A stretch of 64,000 nt of DNA from the NCBI GenBank assembly GCA_025999435.1, contig BNXH01000002.1, positions 16,220 through 80,219 on the forward strand. The letters are read 5' to 3'. This document shows, piece after piece, positions 42,977-55,928 of the stretch. Origin of the DNA: Bacteroidia bacterium. GTDB taxonomy: Bacteria > Bacteroidota > Bacteroidia > Bacteroidales > Dysgonomonadaceae. The translations under genes were made by a program, and so were the position numbers. The notes under the pieces are model-generated. The model was given only the letters and a program-made list of their open reading frames with translations. It made no database searches and was not told the origin of the DNA. Each line of letters opens with the position of its first letter. Within the stretch, counting starts at the first letter, position 1.

Positions 42977-44974
42977 TCAGCGTTTTGTTATTTTCACAAC
43001 ATAACCTCCGCCCGGAGCCATCGAAATCGGCAGCTTCCTGTTTGCGGGTATATCGATTATTTCCTTCTTGTAGTCGCGTCCTACACGGCGGGCATTTACT
43101 CCATCCCTGAACACTTCGCCTTTAAAGTTTCCTTCACCCAAAAAAGATAAATCCAGTTCCATATCGCGGGCAGCCCAATTGGTAAGAGCGCCTACGTACC
43201 AATCTCCTCCTTTTTGGCGCGCAATTGCCACATACGCCCCTATTTTCCCATCCAGCGATATAGTATTATCCCATACGGTGGGAACAGAAGCAATAAACTC
43301 TGTACATTCCTTTTCCGCCATATAATTCGATGGGTTATCGCAAAGCATGTTAAGCGGCGATTCGAAAATTATATATTCCGCCAACTGACGGCAACGTGTA
43401 CCTTGGCTCATAGCTTCCGAGCTTACCGGACGGAAATTTCCTTTGCCGGCATTACGCATAGCGCCCTGTGTGTAATCCATAGGCCCGGCTACCTGACGAA
43501 TGAATGGAATTGTAACATCATACGTCACCTGATCTAATTCTTCGGTCGACCACTTCAATTGTTCCAGACCATTCACCCCTTCGAAGTTGATAACATTCGG
43601 ATAAGTACGTTGTAGCCCTGTAGGCTTGTATGTGCCGTGAAAGTCAATCAGCATCTTATACTTAGCTCCTATTTCCGCTGCCCGGTGATGAAAGTCGACC
43701 ATAAGCTGGTCATCCCTGTCCATGAAGTCTACTTTAAAACCTTTGATACCCATTTCGCTATAATGCTTGCAGATGCCTTCTATATCCCTGTTGAACGCAT
43801 AATAACCTGCCCAAAGAATAAGCCCTACATTTTTACTATTCGCGTAACTTACAAGTTCTTTCAAATTTATTTCGGGCACAACCTGAAGCAAATCGGCCTT
43901 TTTGTTAACAGCCCAGCCCTCGTCAAGAATAACATATTCGATACCATATTCAGAAGCAAAATCGATATAATATTTATATGTTTCATTATTTACCCCCGAA
44001 CGAAAATCGACATTATACAAATTCCACGCGTTCCACCAGTCCCACGCTACTTTTCCGGGTTTTACCCATGAGAAATCTCCCTGAGATGGAGTTGCCAGTT
44101 TATAAACCATATCGTTATCAGCCAATTGAGAGTCTTTCTCGGCAACAATCACAGCTCGCCAAGGGAAATTCGTTGCTCCGTCATATTTAGCGATATATGA
44201 TTCACGCGATCTGATAAGTTCCTGCAACATATTATGTCCTCCTTGCTCAACATTTTCAGGATAAGGGGCAAATACACCTTTCAGACCATTCGCTGCGTCC
44301 GCAGGGTACAAGAACATGCCCGGATAATTCATCAGGTCGGCTTCTACGATACAAACTTTTTTTCCGTTCGCCCCCTCGACCACAAGCGGAGAAATACCTA
44401 ACCGTTTTTTATTCCAATCTGATAAAGCGATGTTATGATACGGTTGTTCGAAAGAATTCATGTATTGGCTTTCGAGTGCGCCTTCGGGCTTATTAGCATA
44501 AGCTACGAAGATCTTTTGACCGGCAGGAAAATTAAATTCAGCTTTTTCATTCTTCACAATGAACGGCTTCTTCGATGCCGAAACAAAACGGTAGGCTATA
44601 CCATCGTTATATGCCCTGAAGATGATGTTATAATCTCCCTTAAATTTAAGGGTCAGCTCGTTGTAATTATCGGTAATCCGACTCCGTTTGTAAATAGGCG
44701 AGCTGATAAATTGATTGACAGCCCTGGTTGACGATCCTGATAGTTTGGTATCGACACCATATGCCGTACCATCGTTCAACAGTAAAGCTATGGCTGATTT
44801 GTCGAGCATAATATCACCCTTGTGAGCGACAGTGTATTCTACCGTTTTTCCGACCGTAATGTTAGCCTCCAGTTTTCCATCAGGAGCCTTCAACGTAAAT
44901 TGTTTCTGGGCGGATATTGCCAGCGAAAAGCAAAATAAAAAACTAATTAAAATTATCAAGTTGTGTTTTCTCAT
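42977..44974 (-). CDS. GH97 glycoside hydrolase (alpha-galactosidase-like, retaining type)
   Basis: A 665-residue exported enzyme. The signal peptide is MRKHNLIILISFLFCFSLAI ending at SAQ. The N-terminal beta-super-sandwich (25-290) is followed by a TIM barrel with WDWWNAWNLYNVDFRSGV, YVILDEGWAVNKKADLLQV, GIKGFKVDFMDRDDQLMVDF, MLIDFHGTYKPTGLQRTYPN and FEGVNGLEQLKW. The Asp in KVDFMDRDDQ, where inverting members such as SusB lack a nucleophile, points to the retaining alpha-galactosidase branch. A C-terminal beta domain closes it. It follows the GH2 gene on the same strand but with a terminator-like hairpin between them. Confidence 0.85.
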   Translation of the reverse strand: MRKHNLIILISFLFCFSLAISAQKQFTLKAPDGKLEANITVGKTVEYTVAHKGDIMLDKSAIALLLNDGTAYGVDTKLSGSSTRAVNQFISSPIYKRSRITDNYNELTLKFKGDYNIIFRAYNDGIAYRFVSASKKPFIVKNEKAEFNFPAGQKIFVAYANKPEGALESQYMNSFEQPYHNIALSDWNKKRLGISPLVVEGANGKKVCIVEADLMNYPGMFLYPADAANGLKGVFAPYPENVEQGGHNMLQELIRSRESYIAKYDGATNFPWRAVIVAEKDSQLADNDMVYKLATPSQGDFSWVKPGKVAWDWWNAWNLYNVDFRSGVNNETYKYYIDFASEYGIEYVILDEGWAVNKKADLLQVVPEINLKELVSYANSKNVGLILWAGYYAFNRDIEGICKHYSEMGIKGFKVDFMDRDDQLMVDFHHRAAEIGAKYKMLIDFHGTYKPTGLQRTYPNVINFEGVNGLEQLKWSTEELDQVTYDVTIPFIRQVAGPMDYTQGAMRNAGKGNFRPVSSEAMSQGTRCRQLAEYIIFESPLNMLCDNPSNYMAEKECTEFIASVPTVWDNTISLDGKIGAYVAIARQKGGDWYVGALTNWAARDMELDLSFLGEGNFKGEVFRDGVNARRVGRDYKKEIIDIPANRKLPISMAPGGGYVVKITKR

Positions 44975-45020
44975 TATATGGTATTTTTAATTATACATTA
45001 TTATACAGCAATAAAAACCG

Positions 45021-45063
45021 AATCTAAAAAAGACTTATGCTAAATTAAGCCTTTTTTTAGATT
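45021..45063 (-). terminator. Terminator-like hairpin between GH2 and GH97 genes
   Basis: AATCTAAAAAAG (45021-45032) and CTTTTTTTAGATT (45051-45063), with an inner CTTA/TAAG pair. On the minus strand it gives a stem with T-run after the GH2 gene, so GH97 may be on a separate or attenuated transcript. Confidence 0.55.
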
Positions 45064-45137
45064 CAATTCATACAGATTCGAACATTTTTAAGCACTCAGT
45101 AAAAATTAATGACGCATTTAAGCATTTCAAATAGCCC

Positions 45138-48626
<3,489 letters not shown>

Positions 48627-48772
48627 TCAGGAAAAAAGATCACCGGAATAATCCTTTGTCCAAAAGTTTATTTTCAGTTCTTATACCGGTCAGACATCAT
48701 AACATACCTTCTCCGTAAAAGAAACCACTTATAAAAAACAATACAAATAAATTAATACAGAATTTAGCCGGC

Positions 48773-48786
48773 TAAACTCTATACAA
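48773..48786. promoter_or_regulatory. Perfect 14-bp palindrome upstream of the GH2 gene
   Basis: TTTAGCCGGCTAAA, symmetric around a central CpG, 174 bp upstream of the GH2 start. The rest of the 406-bp gap (48600-49005) is AT-rich and holds the repeat copy at 48926-48954. A candidate operator only. Confidence 0.35.
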
Positions 48787-48925
48787 CATGGGGGAAGTAA
48801 ATACCTTCTTTCCTAAAATTATAGGCCGAACTGGTATTTAATACAAAAATGGGAATTTATTTTGGAATAAAGAAATAAGGGTGCTATTAATTAGGGCAGA
48901 CCCATCTAAATTTATTTCTTTTTAT

Positions 48926-48954
48926 GGATTGCTTCACTACGTTCGCAAAGACGA
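48926..48954. repeat. GATTGCTTCAC-family repeat, second copy
   Basis: Starts GGATTGCTTCACTACGTTCG. Same 29-bp segment as at 42939-42967 with two differences. Here only the right half of the hairpin is present. Confidence 0.65.
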
Positions 48955-49005
48955 ACAATATATCCCGCCCGCAAAGACAGAGCTATCCATTATCTTATCG
49001 GCCAA

Positions 49006-49965
49006 TCAATAATCCTCTTCGTTAGCCATGTGCCACATATTCAAGAAGGTGACTTTAGCTATTTCGGTTACTTTATCGAAATTTATTTTATCGGAATGAT
49101 CCGTCAATTTGTGGTAATCCTTATGCAGGTCGGTATGATAAAAGATGATTGGCGCTCCTGCCGACATAAACGGCATATGGTCGCTGCCTCCGTTCTGATT
49201 ATCCATTGAACGGAATTCCGGTTCCAAGTTTAGATTATAACCCTCTATATCGTCATTTATCCATGTCTGGAATATCTCTTTTTCGGGAGAATAGTAGGCG
49301 ATAACGTGTTTTGTATTATCATCCTTGTTCCTTCCCACCATATCGCAATTGATATATGCTTTTATCTCAGGTGCTGCTGTTAACGGGATAGGAATATTTT
49401 TATAATAATCGTCTACAAAGTGATATGAACCTAACAGTCCCATCTCTTCACCATCCCAGAATCCGAAAATGATCGTCCGTTCGGGTTGTTGCCCCGATGC
49501 CATAAAAGCCTTCGCTACCTGCAATACGGCTGCCACACCCGAAGCATTATCATCCGCTCCGTTGAATATACTGTCGTTATCTATCGGGGTCTTTCTTATT
49601 CCAATATGATCATAATGTGCGCCAACCATCACCACTTCATTCGCGTTCTTTCCCCTGATATATCCCAAAACATTACGCATTTCGTTCGATGTAGCCCTGA
49701 AACTTATGCTTGTAAAAGGCTGAAAATAATCTTTTTTCCAAGGTTTCACTCCCATGCTTTTCAGTTCGGCGCGAATGTATTCCGCTGCTTTCAAACCTCC
49801 GGACTCCCCGCCTTTTCGTCCTTCGAGGCTATCACTTGCCAAAACAGTTATAAACCGTTCGGCATCGTTCCTGACTATTGACGAAAGACCTTTTTCTTCG
49901 GCAGACTGAGAAAAAACAAATGAAGGCAGAATGAATAAAAGTGCTAATAATATCTTGTTTTTCAT
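49006..49965 (-). CDS. M28-family zinc peptidase (second of tandem pair)
   Basis: A 319-residue exported peptidase (signal MKNKILLALLFILPSFVFSQ). Zinc site lines: VGAHYDHIG, NGADDNASGVAAVLQVAKAF, FWDGEEMGLLGS, and near the end GGSDHMPFMSAGAPIIFYHTD and DKINFDKV. It matches the layout of the gene directly upstream (same signal type, SLEGRKGGESGG against ALEGRQAGHRGG, same catalytic order), so this is a tandem duplicate. M28 peptidases of this kind are aminopeptidases of the periplasm or outer surface. The pair is translated leftward with a 22-bp gap after the first. Confidence 0.9.
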   Translation of the reverse strand: MKNKILLALLFILPSFVFSQSAEEKGLSSIVRNDAERFITVLASDSLEGRKGGESGGLKAAEYIRAELKSMGVKPWKKDYFQPFTSISFRATSNEMRNVLGYIRGKNANEVVMVGAHYDHIGIRKTPIDNDSIFNGADDNASGVAAVLQVAKAFMASGQQPERTIIFGFWDGEEMGLLGSYHFVDDYYKNIPIPLTAAPEIKAYINCDMVGRNKDDNTKHVIAYYSPEKEIFQTWINDDIEGYNLNLEPEFRSMDNQNGGSDHMPFMSAGAPIIFYHTDLHKDYHKLTDHSDKINFDKVTEIAKVTFLNMWHMANEEDY

Positions 49966-49987
49966 ATAGTTATATTATATTAAGTAA

Positions 49988-50980
49988 CTAATAGGCATCT
50001 GAATTTGCCAAATTCCAAGTGTTAAGGTAAGCAGCTTTGGTGATATCGACAAGCTTATTCCAATTTATTTTATCTGTATGATCGCCCGGTTTATGATAAT
50101 CAGGATGCCCATCGGTATGATACCAAAGAATGGGAACCCCTCTCTTGGCAAAGGAGCCGTTGTCGCTGCCACTAACAGGTTTATCCCAGGGACGGTAATC
50201 AGGTTTCAGATTTAATCCGTAATCACGAATATCGTTTCGAAGCCAGTCACCGAATGCCGGACGCGAATCTGTATAGAAGAAAACGACATGTTCAGGATTC
50301 GACTCATCATTGTTACGCCCGATCATATCGAAGTTCAGGTAAGCTTTGATTTGAGAAGTAACCGGACAATTGAGCATAAAATATTCCGAACCGAGTAATC
50401 CTGATTCTTCTCCATCCCAAAAAGCAAAGATTATAGTCCGTTCGGGTTGCTGCCCCGATTCTACAAATGCTTTGGCAATCTGCAATACAGCCGACACGCC
50501 GGATGCATTATCGTCAGCGCCGTTGTATATGCTGTCGCCATTCACAGCCTCACCGATTCCCAAATGATCGTAATGAGCGCCTACAACAACAAACCCGGAC
50601 TCGTTTTTTCCTTCAATAACCCCAAACACATTCTGCAAATCTACCTTACTGTATGTTTTACCTGCCGTCCATTTAGCAATAGAATCGGGATTGACAGAAT
50701 AACGTTTCCGCCCGTCTGCCTTGTAAGCTTCGAAGTGTTGGAAATAAGTTTCCCGGTAAGGGGATACCCCTATAGCTTGCAGTTGTGATTTGATATACCC
50801 GGCTGCAATTCGCCCGCCACGATGTCCGGCTTGCCGTCCTTCGAGGGCATCACTTGCCAAAAAGCCGACATGAGCCTCAGCTGCCTGTTTATTTATCGTC
50901 TGCAAACCTTTTTCCTTCGCTGATTGCGGATAAGCAGCCAAAGAAAGCAGGAAAACGAAAAGGAATAAACTTTGTTTCAT
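49988..50980 (-). CDS. M28-family zinc peptidase (first of tandem pair)
   Basis: A 330-residue exported peptidase (MKQSLFLFVFLLSLAAYPQ). Zinc lines: VVGAHYDHLG, YNGADDNASGVSAVLQIAKA, FAFWDGEESGLLGSEYFML, and SGSDNGSFAKRGVPILWYHTDGHPDYHKPGDHTDKI. Its ATG overlaps the stop of the thioesterase gene (ATGA). It is a paralogue of the next gene downstream, with a similar extra N-terminal segment (KEKGLQTINKQAAEAHVGFL). Confidence 0.9.
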   Translation of the reverse strand: MKQSLFLFVFLLSLAAYPQSAKEKGLQTINKQAAEAHVGFLASDALEGRQAGHRGGRIAAGYIKSQLQAIGVSPYRETYFQHFEAYKADGRKRYSVNPDSIAKWTAGKTYSKVDLQNVFGVIEGKNESGFVVVGAHYDHLGIGEAVNGDSIYNGADDNASGVSAVLQIAKAFVESGQQPERTIIFAFWDGEESGLLGSEYFMLNCPVTSQIKAYLNFDMIGRNNDESNPEHVVFFYTDSRPAFGDWLRNDIRDYGLNLKPDYRPWDKPVSGSDNGSFAKRGVPILWYHTDGHPDYHKPGDHTDKINWNKLVDITKAAYLNTWNLANSDAY

Positions 50981-51381
50981 TCTAAATATTTTGCTAGTGA
51001 CTGATCAAAAATTTCAGGCTTTTTTACTTTTCCATCTATCATACATGCCGTTTCAACCCTGGCGGTCGAACATACTTTATTATCTTTCAAACGAACTATT
51101 TTTTGATTGAAGATAATCCGTACCCCATCCCTCTCAACAGAGTCCACGGTGCAAATAAAATCATTGGCTCCCCGCAAAGAGTGCTTGTAACGGATATATA
51201 CGCTGACCACTACGGCATCGATACCTTTCCCGTGCAATTCATAAAAATTCAAACCGTGTTGTTCCAAGAACTCATGACGGGCAACTTCGTAGTAATGCTG
51301 ATAGTTAGCATTATTTACAATACCCTGCGCATCACATTCATAATCACGCACTTTCATTTTATATTCGTATACTGGTGTCAT
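50977..51381 (-). CDS. Acyl-CoA thioesterase (YbgC/4-HBT hot-dog)
   Basis: A 134-residue hot-dog enzyme. MTPVYEYKMKVRDYECDAQGIVNNANYQHYYEVAR carries the catalytic Asp (in CDAQGIVN) of the 4HBT class, followed by the hot-dog helix and VVVSVYIRYKHSLRGANDF. Substrate unknown; such enzymes hydrolyse acyl-CoAs and some act with the Tol-Pal system. It is first of a leftward unit with the two M28 peptidases. A TATTTTTG-like sequence lies about 30 bp upstream. Confidence 0.85.
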   Translation of the reverse strand: MTPVYEYKMKVRDYECDAQGIVNNANYQHYYEVARHEFLEQHGLNFYELHGKGIDAVVVSVYIRYKHSLRGANDFICTVDSVERDGVRIIFNQKIVRLKDNKVCSTARVETACMIDGKVKKPEIFDQSLAKYLE

Positions 51382-51477
51382 TTATTGTCCCGATTTTATG
51401 TTTCGACAGGGCAAAAATATAAAAATAGTTGTGAGTAAAAAACATTTTACACTACATGTTTTTTGCCCTTAAGTTTC

Positions 51478-51485
51478 TATCTTTG
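51478..51485 (+). promoter_or_regulatory. -7 box for metG
   Basis: TATCTTTG, a full TAnnTTTG match, 37 bp before the metG ATG. Confidence 0.6.
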
Positions 51486-51522
51486 TGGTTCTAAAAATAA
51501 AAAATAAAAAAAACTATCATAT

Positions 51523-53562
51523 ATGACCAAGAAATACAATAGGACTCTTGTTACTTCGGCTCTTCCATATGCTAACGGACCGGTACATATAGGGCACCTT
51601 GCGGGTGTTTATATTCCGGCGGATATTTATGTCCGTTACCTCAGACTGAAAGGAGAGGAAGTTATACATATCGGCGGATCGGACGAACACGGAGTGCCTA
51701 TTACTATCCGGGCAAAAAAAGAAGGTGTAACCCCTCAGGATGTTGTGGATAAGTATCATGCGATTATCAAAAAATCATTTGCCGATTTTGGTATCGCGTT
51801 CGATATTTATTCGCGTACCAGCTCGGAGATACATAAGGAAACGGCTTCTGATTTTTTCCTTAAGTTATATAATAAGGGAGAATTTGAAGAAAAAACCAGC
51901 GAACAATATTACGACGAAGAGGCCCGTATGTTCCTCGCCGACCGTTACATTATGGGCGAATGCCCTCACTGCGGCAACCCGAATGCATACGGTGACCAAT
52001 GTGAATCGTGCGGGACTTCGCTTAGTCCTACCGACCTGAAAAATCCACGTTCTACCATATCCGGTTCTACTCCGGTGATGCGCGAAACCAAGCACTGGTA
52101 TTTGCCACTCGACAAGCATGAATCGTGGCTCCGTCGGTGGATACTCGAAGACCATAAAGAATGGAAACCGAATGTATACGGACAATGCAAATCGTGGCTC
52201 GACATGGGTTTGCAGCCACGTGCCGTAAGCCGTGACCTTGATTGGGGTGTGCCTGTTCCGCTGCCTGACGCGCAGGGCAAAGTATTGTATGTATGGTTCG
52301 ACGCGCCGATAGGATATATCTCGAATACAATCGAGTTATTGCCCGACAGTTGGGAAAAATGGTGGAAATCGGAAGATACAAAACTGGTACATTTCATCGG
52401 GAAAGACAATATCGTATTCCACTGCATTGTATTCCCTGCCATGCTGAAAGCCGAAGGTTCGTTTATCTTGCCGGAAAACGTCCCTGCAAACGAGTTCCTG
52501 AATCTGGAAGGTGACAAAATATCTACATCCCGCAACTGGGCGGTATGGCTGCACGAATATCTTGAAGATTTTCCGGGACAACAAGACATACTTCGCTATG
52601 TACTTACTGCCAATGCTCCGGAGACAAAAGACAATGACTTTACGTGGAAAGATTTTCAGGCACGAAATAACAATGAATTGGTGGCTATACTCGGTAATTT
52701 TATCAACCGGGCATTAGTATTGACTCAAAAATATTTTGACAATAAAGTACCCCAAGCCAATGAACTGACCGACTACGACAAGGAAACCCTAGAAGAGTTT
52801 GCCGATGTAAAAACGGTTGTTGAATCCTATCTGAATACTTTCCGTTTCCGAGATGCGCAGAAGGAAGCAATGAATCTGGCACGCATCGGGAACAAATATC
52901 TGGCAGATACAGAACCGTGGAAAGTGGCAAAGGCAGATATGGCGCGCGTGGAAACTATTCTGAACATTGCCTTACAGATAACAGCCAATCTGGCTATTGC
53001 TTTCGAACCATTCCTTCCATTCAGCGTGAAGAAGATTCGCCAGTTTATCAACATGGAAAATCTGACATGGGATCAGTTGGGACGAATAGACCTGCTTCCT
53101 GTGGGACATCAATTGAATGCTTCGGAATTATTGTTCTCTAAAATAGAAGATGAAACAATAGAAAAACAAGTGCAAAAACTTTTAGATACCAAGAAAGCAA
53201 ACGAAGCCACAGAAGTGAAAGTCGTGCCACAAAAGGCAAATATTGCTTTCGATGATTTTGCTAAACTCGATTTGCGTGTAGGTACAGTATTGGAATGTAT
53301 CAAAATGCCAAAAGCAGACAAACTGCTTCAATTCCTGATAGACGATGGTATGAGCAAGCGCACGATCATTTCGGGCATAGCGGCATGGTACAAGCCGGAA
53401 GACCTTGTCGGCAAACAGGTTTGTTTTGTAGCCAACCTGGAACCCCGCAAGCTGAAAGGAGTGGAATCGCAAGGGATGCTGCTTTCGGTAGAAGATACCG
53501 ACGGAACGCTATCCCTGATACAACCGCCTAAGAATGTTACACCCGGTAGCCAGATAGGATAA
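51523..53562 (+). CDS. metG: Methionyl-tRNA synthetase with C-terminal tRNA-binding domain
   Basis: A 679-residue class I synthetase. The HIGH motif is in [18 protein letters not shown] (about 17-34), a zinc knuckle in [20 protein letters not shown] (about 146-165), and the KMSKS counterpart is [11 protein letters not shown] (about 331). The anticodon domain follows, and after a Lys-rich linker (about 545-570) a Trbp111/EMAPII-like domain starts at [20 protein letters not shown] and ends GSQIG. This is the dimeric, long form. It stands alone with its own promoter box. Confidence 0.96.
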   Translation: MTKKYNRTLVTSALPYANGPVHIGHLAGVYIPADIYVRYLRLKGEEVIHIGGSDEHGVPITIRAKKEGVTPQDVVDKYHAIIKKSFADFGIAFDIYSRTSSEIHKETASDFFLKLYNKGEFEEKTSEQYYDEEARMFLADRYIMGECPHCGNPNAYGDQCESCGTSLSPTDLKNPRSTISGSTPVMRETKHWYLPLDKHESWLRRWILEDHKEWKPNVYGQCKSWLDMGLQPRAVSRDLDWGVPVPLPDAQGKVLYVWFDAPIGYISNTIELLPDSWEKWWKSEDTKLVHFIGKDNIVFHCIVFPAMLKAEGSFILPENVPANEFLNLEGDKISTSRNWAVWLHEYLEDFPGQQDILRYVLTANAPETKDNDFTWKDFQARNNNELVAILGNFINRALVLTQKYFDNKVPQANELTDYDKETLEEFADVKTVVESYLNTFRFRDAQKEAMNLARIGNKYLADTEPWKVAKADMARVETILNIALQITANLAIAFEPFLPFSVKKIRQFINMENLTWDQLGRIDLLPVGHQLNASELLFSKIEDETIEKQVQKLLDTKKANEATEVKVVPQKANIAFDDFAKLDLRVGTVLECIKMPKADKLLQFLIDDGMSKRTIISGIAAWYKPEDLVGKQVCFVANLEPRKLKGVESQGMLLSVEDTDGTLSLIQPPKNVTPGSQIG

Positions 53563-53674
53563 AGCTATCCGATATTATACTTCGGCATTTCCATTGTTTC
53601 TATGGCAAAAGGAGATGCCTCACAGCCTCTATAAAACAGAGATATAACATACTCCTGATAAACAGAAAAAGAAG

Positions 53675-53719
53675 CTGTCCCAAAAGGTTTTTTCTCCGTC
53701 ATTGAGACTTTTGGGACAG
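53675..53719. terminator. Bidirectional terminator between metG and the GyrI-like gene
   Basis: CTGTCCCAAAAG (53675-53686) and CTTTTGGGACAG (53708-53719) flanked by A-runs on one side and T-rich sequence on the other. The same type of element is at 63035-63076. Confidence 0.75.
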
Positions 53720-53749
53720 TTATTTTAAAAGCCAAGATAAATTCTAAAT

Positions 53750-54223
53750 CTATTTTATCGGGATACACAGATTTACTACCCAGGGTGCATCAGCATCCTG
53801 AATGTCGCCTAAGCAACTCACGTATAGCTCATAGTGATCGCGTGTATCGCATTCATAGCCTTTTTCGTTAACCGCAGCGTCCACTTTTTCCCAGGCTTCA
53901 CCATATTCGGACATAGTTACCTCTACCTGCATCACAAAATACTTACCTCCACTTATTGTATAGCGATGCATTCCATCGCCGGGTTCAATTCCCGAAAGAT
54001 CTTCCAAACAAGCTTCGGAGCGTAATTTGTCTACCGGAGTACTCATCGGGTCATCATGGTAAATCCCTGCCATTTTTGGAGAGGCTGCCCAAAGATTGTT
54101 TGCACCTGCCCACATGGCAAGCTTCTCAAATGTATCGCCAATACCTGAATAATCGCCAATGTGTGAAATTGCAATCGTTTTAATCGGTTCGAGATTTTTT
54201 ATTTCTTCACTATTAATTTTCAT
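53750..54223 (-). CDS. GyrI-like effector-binding domain protein
   Basis: A 157-residue protein of the GyrI/AraC-effector-binding fold: EPIKTIAISHIGDYSGIGDTF at the N-terminus, FEKLAMWAGANNLW, AGIYHDDPMSTP, and a C-terminal half with YVSCLGD and a VNLCIPIK end. Such stand-alone domains bind small molecules and some act as hydrolases of cyclic compounds. It lies 60 bp downstream of a WYL-type regulator on the same strand, so the regulator may use or control it. Confidence 0.78.
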   Translation of the reverse strand: MKINSEEIKNLEPIKTIAISHIGDYSGIGDTFEKLAMWAGANNLWAASPKMAGIYHDDPMSTPVDKLRSEACLEDLSGIEPGDGMHRYTISGGKYFVMQVEVTMSEYGEAWEKVDAAVNEKGYECDTRDHYELYVSCLGDIQDADAPWVVNLCIPIK

Positions 54224-54282
54224 ACGTAATAATTTGTTTTTTAATGATTGTATGGAATTTGCATGACATGATCGTGCTCATT

Positions 54283-55224
54283 TCATACGTCTAATTTCTG
54301 AACGATTTGTTTTATAATATCTTTTACTGCAACGGGTTTAACTACCGTTGTTGTGTCGGCATTCGCCAATACCCACCTTGCTATAGGTTCGAGTGAATAT
54401 GCCATGTAGATTTGTTCTACTTGTCCGTTTTCCAGTTCTTTCTCTTCCGTCAGTCCCATAAAATAACATCTGTCGGCAAAATATTTCGACAACTCTTTGC
54501 TTGTATGTAATACTACTTCTATCAAACATTGAGGATCGTCACACCCAAGAAGCGATTCCAAAGGCGGATGCACTTTCGTATGTGCGTTGCCTGTTGTTTT
54601 TATATTACCGATACGGTCGAGCCTGAACATCCGGTATTCTTTCCGCAAATGGCACCAGGCTGAAAGATACCACCGAGGATGCGAATAGGTAATACCGACT
54701 GCTTCTAATGCTCTTTTACTTTTATTTTCGTCTGCATTGGTATAGTCAATTTCGATGATCAGCTTATCGTTTATACTGCCTAATATTACCTGCATCGAAT
54801 TGGGTAAACTTTCGCCTGCATTCCGGCTTTTATACACTGCGATACTATCGCCCATGTTGTGAAGGTACTTTTTATCCACAGCTCGCAACGCGGCACGAAT
54901 CTTATCCATTCCCTGACGAAAATAATTGCTGTTCTGGGCATCCGTAAGCTGCTCGATAATCTTTTCGGCAGTAAGGAATGCTATTGCTTCCTCTTTGGTA
55001 AACATGAGTGAGGGCAACTTATAACCCTCAATTAAAGAGTAACCGATTCCCGAATTACCACAAATAGGCACACCTGCTTCCGACAGGGTATGCATATCAC
55101 GATAGATAGTACGAAGGCTTACAGCAAAACGCTCTGCCATTTCAGATGCTTTAACAATCGGCCGTGATTGTAATTGCACCAGTAGCGCGGATATTCGGTC
55201 AAACCGGTTCAAGTCTTTATTCAC
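54283..55224 (-). CDS. YafY-type transcription regulator (HTH + WYL)
   Basis: A 313-residue regulator. The N-terminal winged HTH (about 5-60) reads FDRISALLVQLQSRPIVKAS and AVSLRTIYRDMHTLSEAGV; the WYL domain (about 140-225) includes YTNADENKSKRALEAVGITY and HPRWYLSAWCHLRKEYRMFRLDRIGN; a C-terminal extension follows. WYL domains sense ligands. It starts at a GTG (55224), because no ATG lies upstream of the HTH in frame. It is 4 bp after the VOC gene, thus cotranscribed. Confidence 0.85.
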   Translation of the reverse strand: MNKDLNRFDRISALLVQLQSRPIVKASEMAERFAVSLRTIYRDMHTLSEAGVPICGNSGIGYSLIEGYKLPSLMFTKEEAIAFLTAEKIIEQLTDAQNSNYFRQGMDKIRAALRAVDKKYLHNMGDSIAVYKSRNAGESLPNSMQVILGSINDKLIIEIDYTNADENKSKRALEAVGITYSHPRWYLSAWCHLRKEYRMFRLDRIGNIKTTGNAHTKVHPPLESLLGCDDPQCLIEVVLHTSKELSKYFADRCYFMGLTEEKELENGQVEQIYMAYSLEPIARWVLANADTTTVVKPVAVKDIIKQIVQKLDV

Positions 55225-55228
55225 TCTC

Positions 55229-55633
55229 TCATTCTATAATCAATGCCCAAAGTACGCCAAATTTATCTAAAATTTCTGCATATAGTTTAGCATAACCCGG
55301 CTGACAAAGTTCGCATTTTATTTGTCCACCCACAGGCAATTTAGTATAAATATCATTAAGTTGTTGCTCTGTGTCACAAAATATAGTAATTGTATGTCCC
55401 AAAGAACCAAAATCAGCCTTTGTCCCCGGCATTGTATCTGCCATGCTGATAGTACAACCATTAAAACTAAGGCACGAATGGATTATTTTGTCCTTGTAGT
55501 CAGCAGGACTTTCCATTTCCTTCCACTCCCCATAACGATAGATTTCGCCGACAGTTCCATTGAATACTCCGGCATAAAAGTTTAGCGCTTCTTCTGCATT
55601 GCCATTAAACGATAGGTAAGATTTGATGTTCAT
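55229..55633 (-). CDS. VOC-superfamily (PhnB/glyoxalase-like) protein
   Basis: A 134-residue protein of the PhnB-type 3-demethylubiquinone methyltransferase-like group: MNIKSYLSFNGNAEEALNFY, NGTVGEIYRYGEWKEM, HSCLSFNGCTISMADTMPG, and a final KFGVLWALIIE line. No metal site is certain. The ATG at 55633 lies right after the usual promoter distance from a TATCTTTG box (55663-55670); an upstream start at 55687 would be before that box. First gene of the VOC-WYL-GyrI unit. Confidence 0.82.
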   Translation of the reverse strand: MNIKSYLSFNGNAEEALNFYAGVFNGTVGEIYRYGEWKEMESPADYKDKIIHSCLSFNGCTISMADTMPGTKADFGSLGHTITIFCDTEQQLNDIYTKLPVGGQIKCELCQPGYAKLYAEILDKFGVLWALIIE

Positions 55634-55662
55634 AATAAAATATTTTAAATTAGTTTGCACTG

Positions 55663-55670
55663 CAAAGATA
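55663..55670 (-). promoter_or_regulatory. -7 box for the VOC-WYL unit
   Basis: Reads TATCTTTG on the minus strand, 29 bp before the ATG at 55633. Confidence 0.6.
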
Positions 55671-55813
55671 TTATCCCGATTTGACAACGGTATGTCAGTA
55701 AGTTTTTTAAATTATACAAAAGATTAAGAGAGATGGAATTTATCCATTCTTGAAAACTCAAATCAGAAATAGGATTAATTTCAGCAGTGTTTGCTATGTA
55801 CATCAAAAAGAAT

Positions 55814-55821
55814 TATCTTTG
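55814..55821 (+). promoter_or_regulatory. -7 box for ssrA
   Basis: TATCTTTG, 107 bp before the mature tmRNA 5' end, implying a 5' leader removed by processing. Confidence 0.45.
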
Positions 55822-55928
55822 TAACAGATATTGATCAGACAAATTTTCATCATTTTTGTTACTTGTCTGTTACTTAACATCTCTGATTTGATATTAAAGC
55901 GTTACATATCAGACGGTAACAAACAAAC

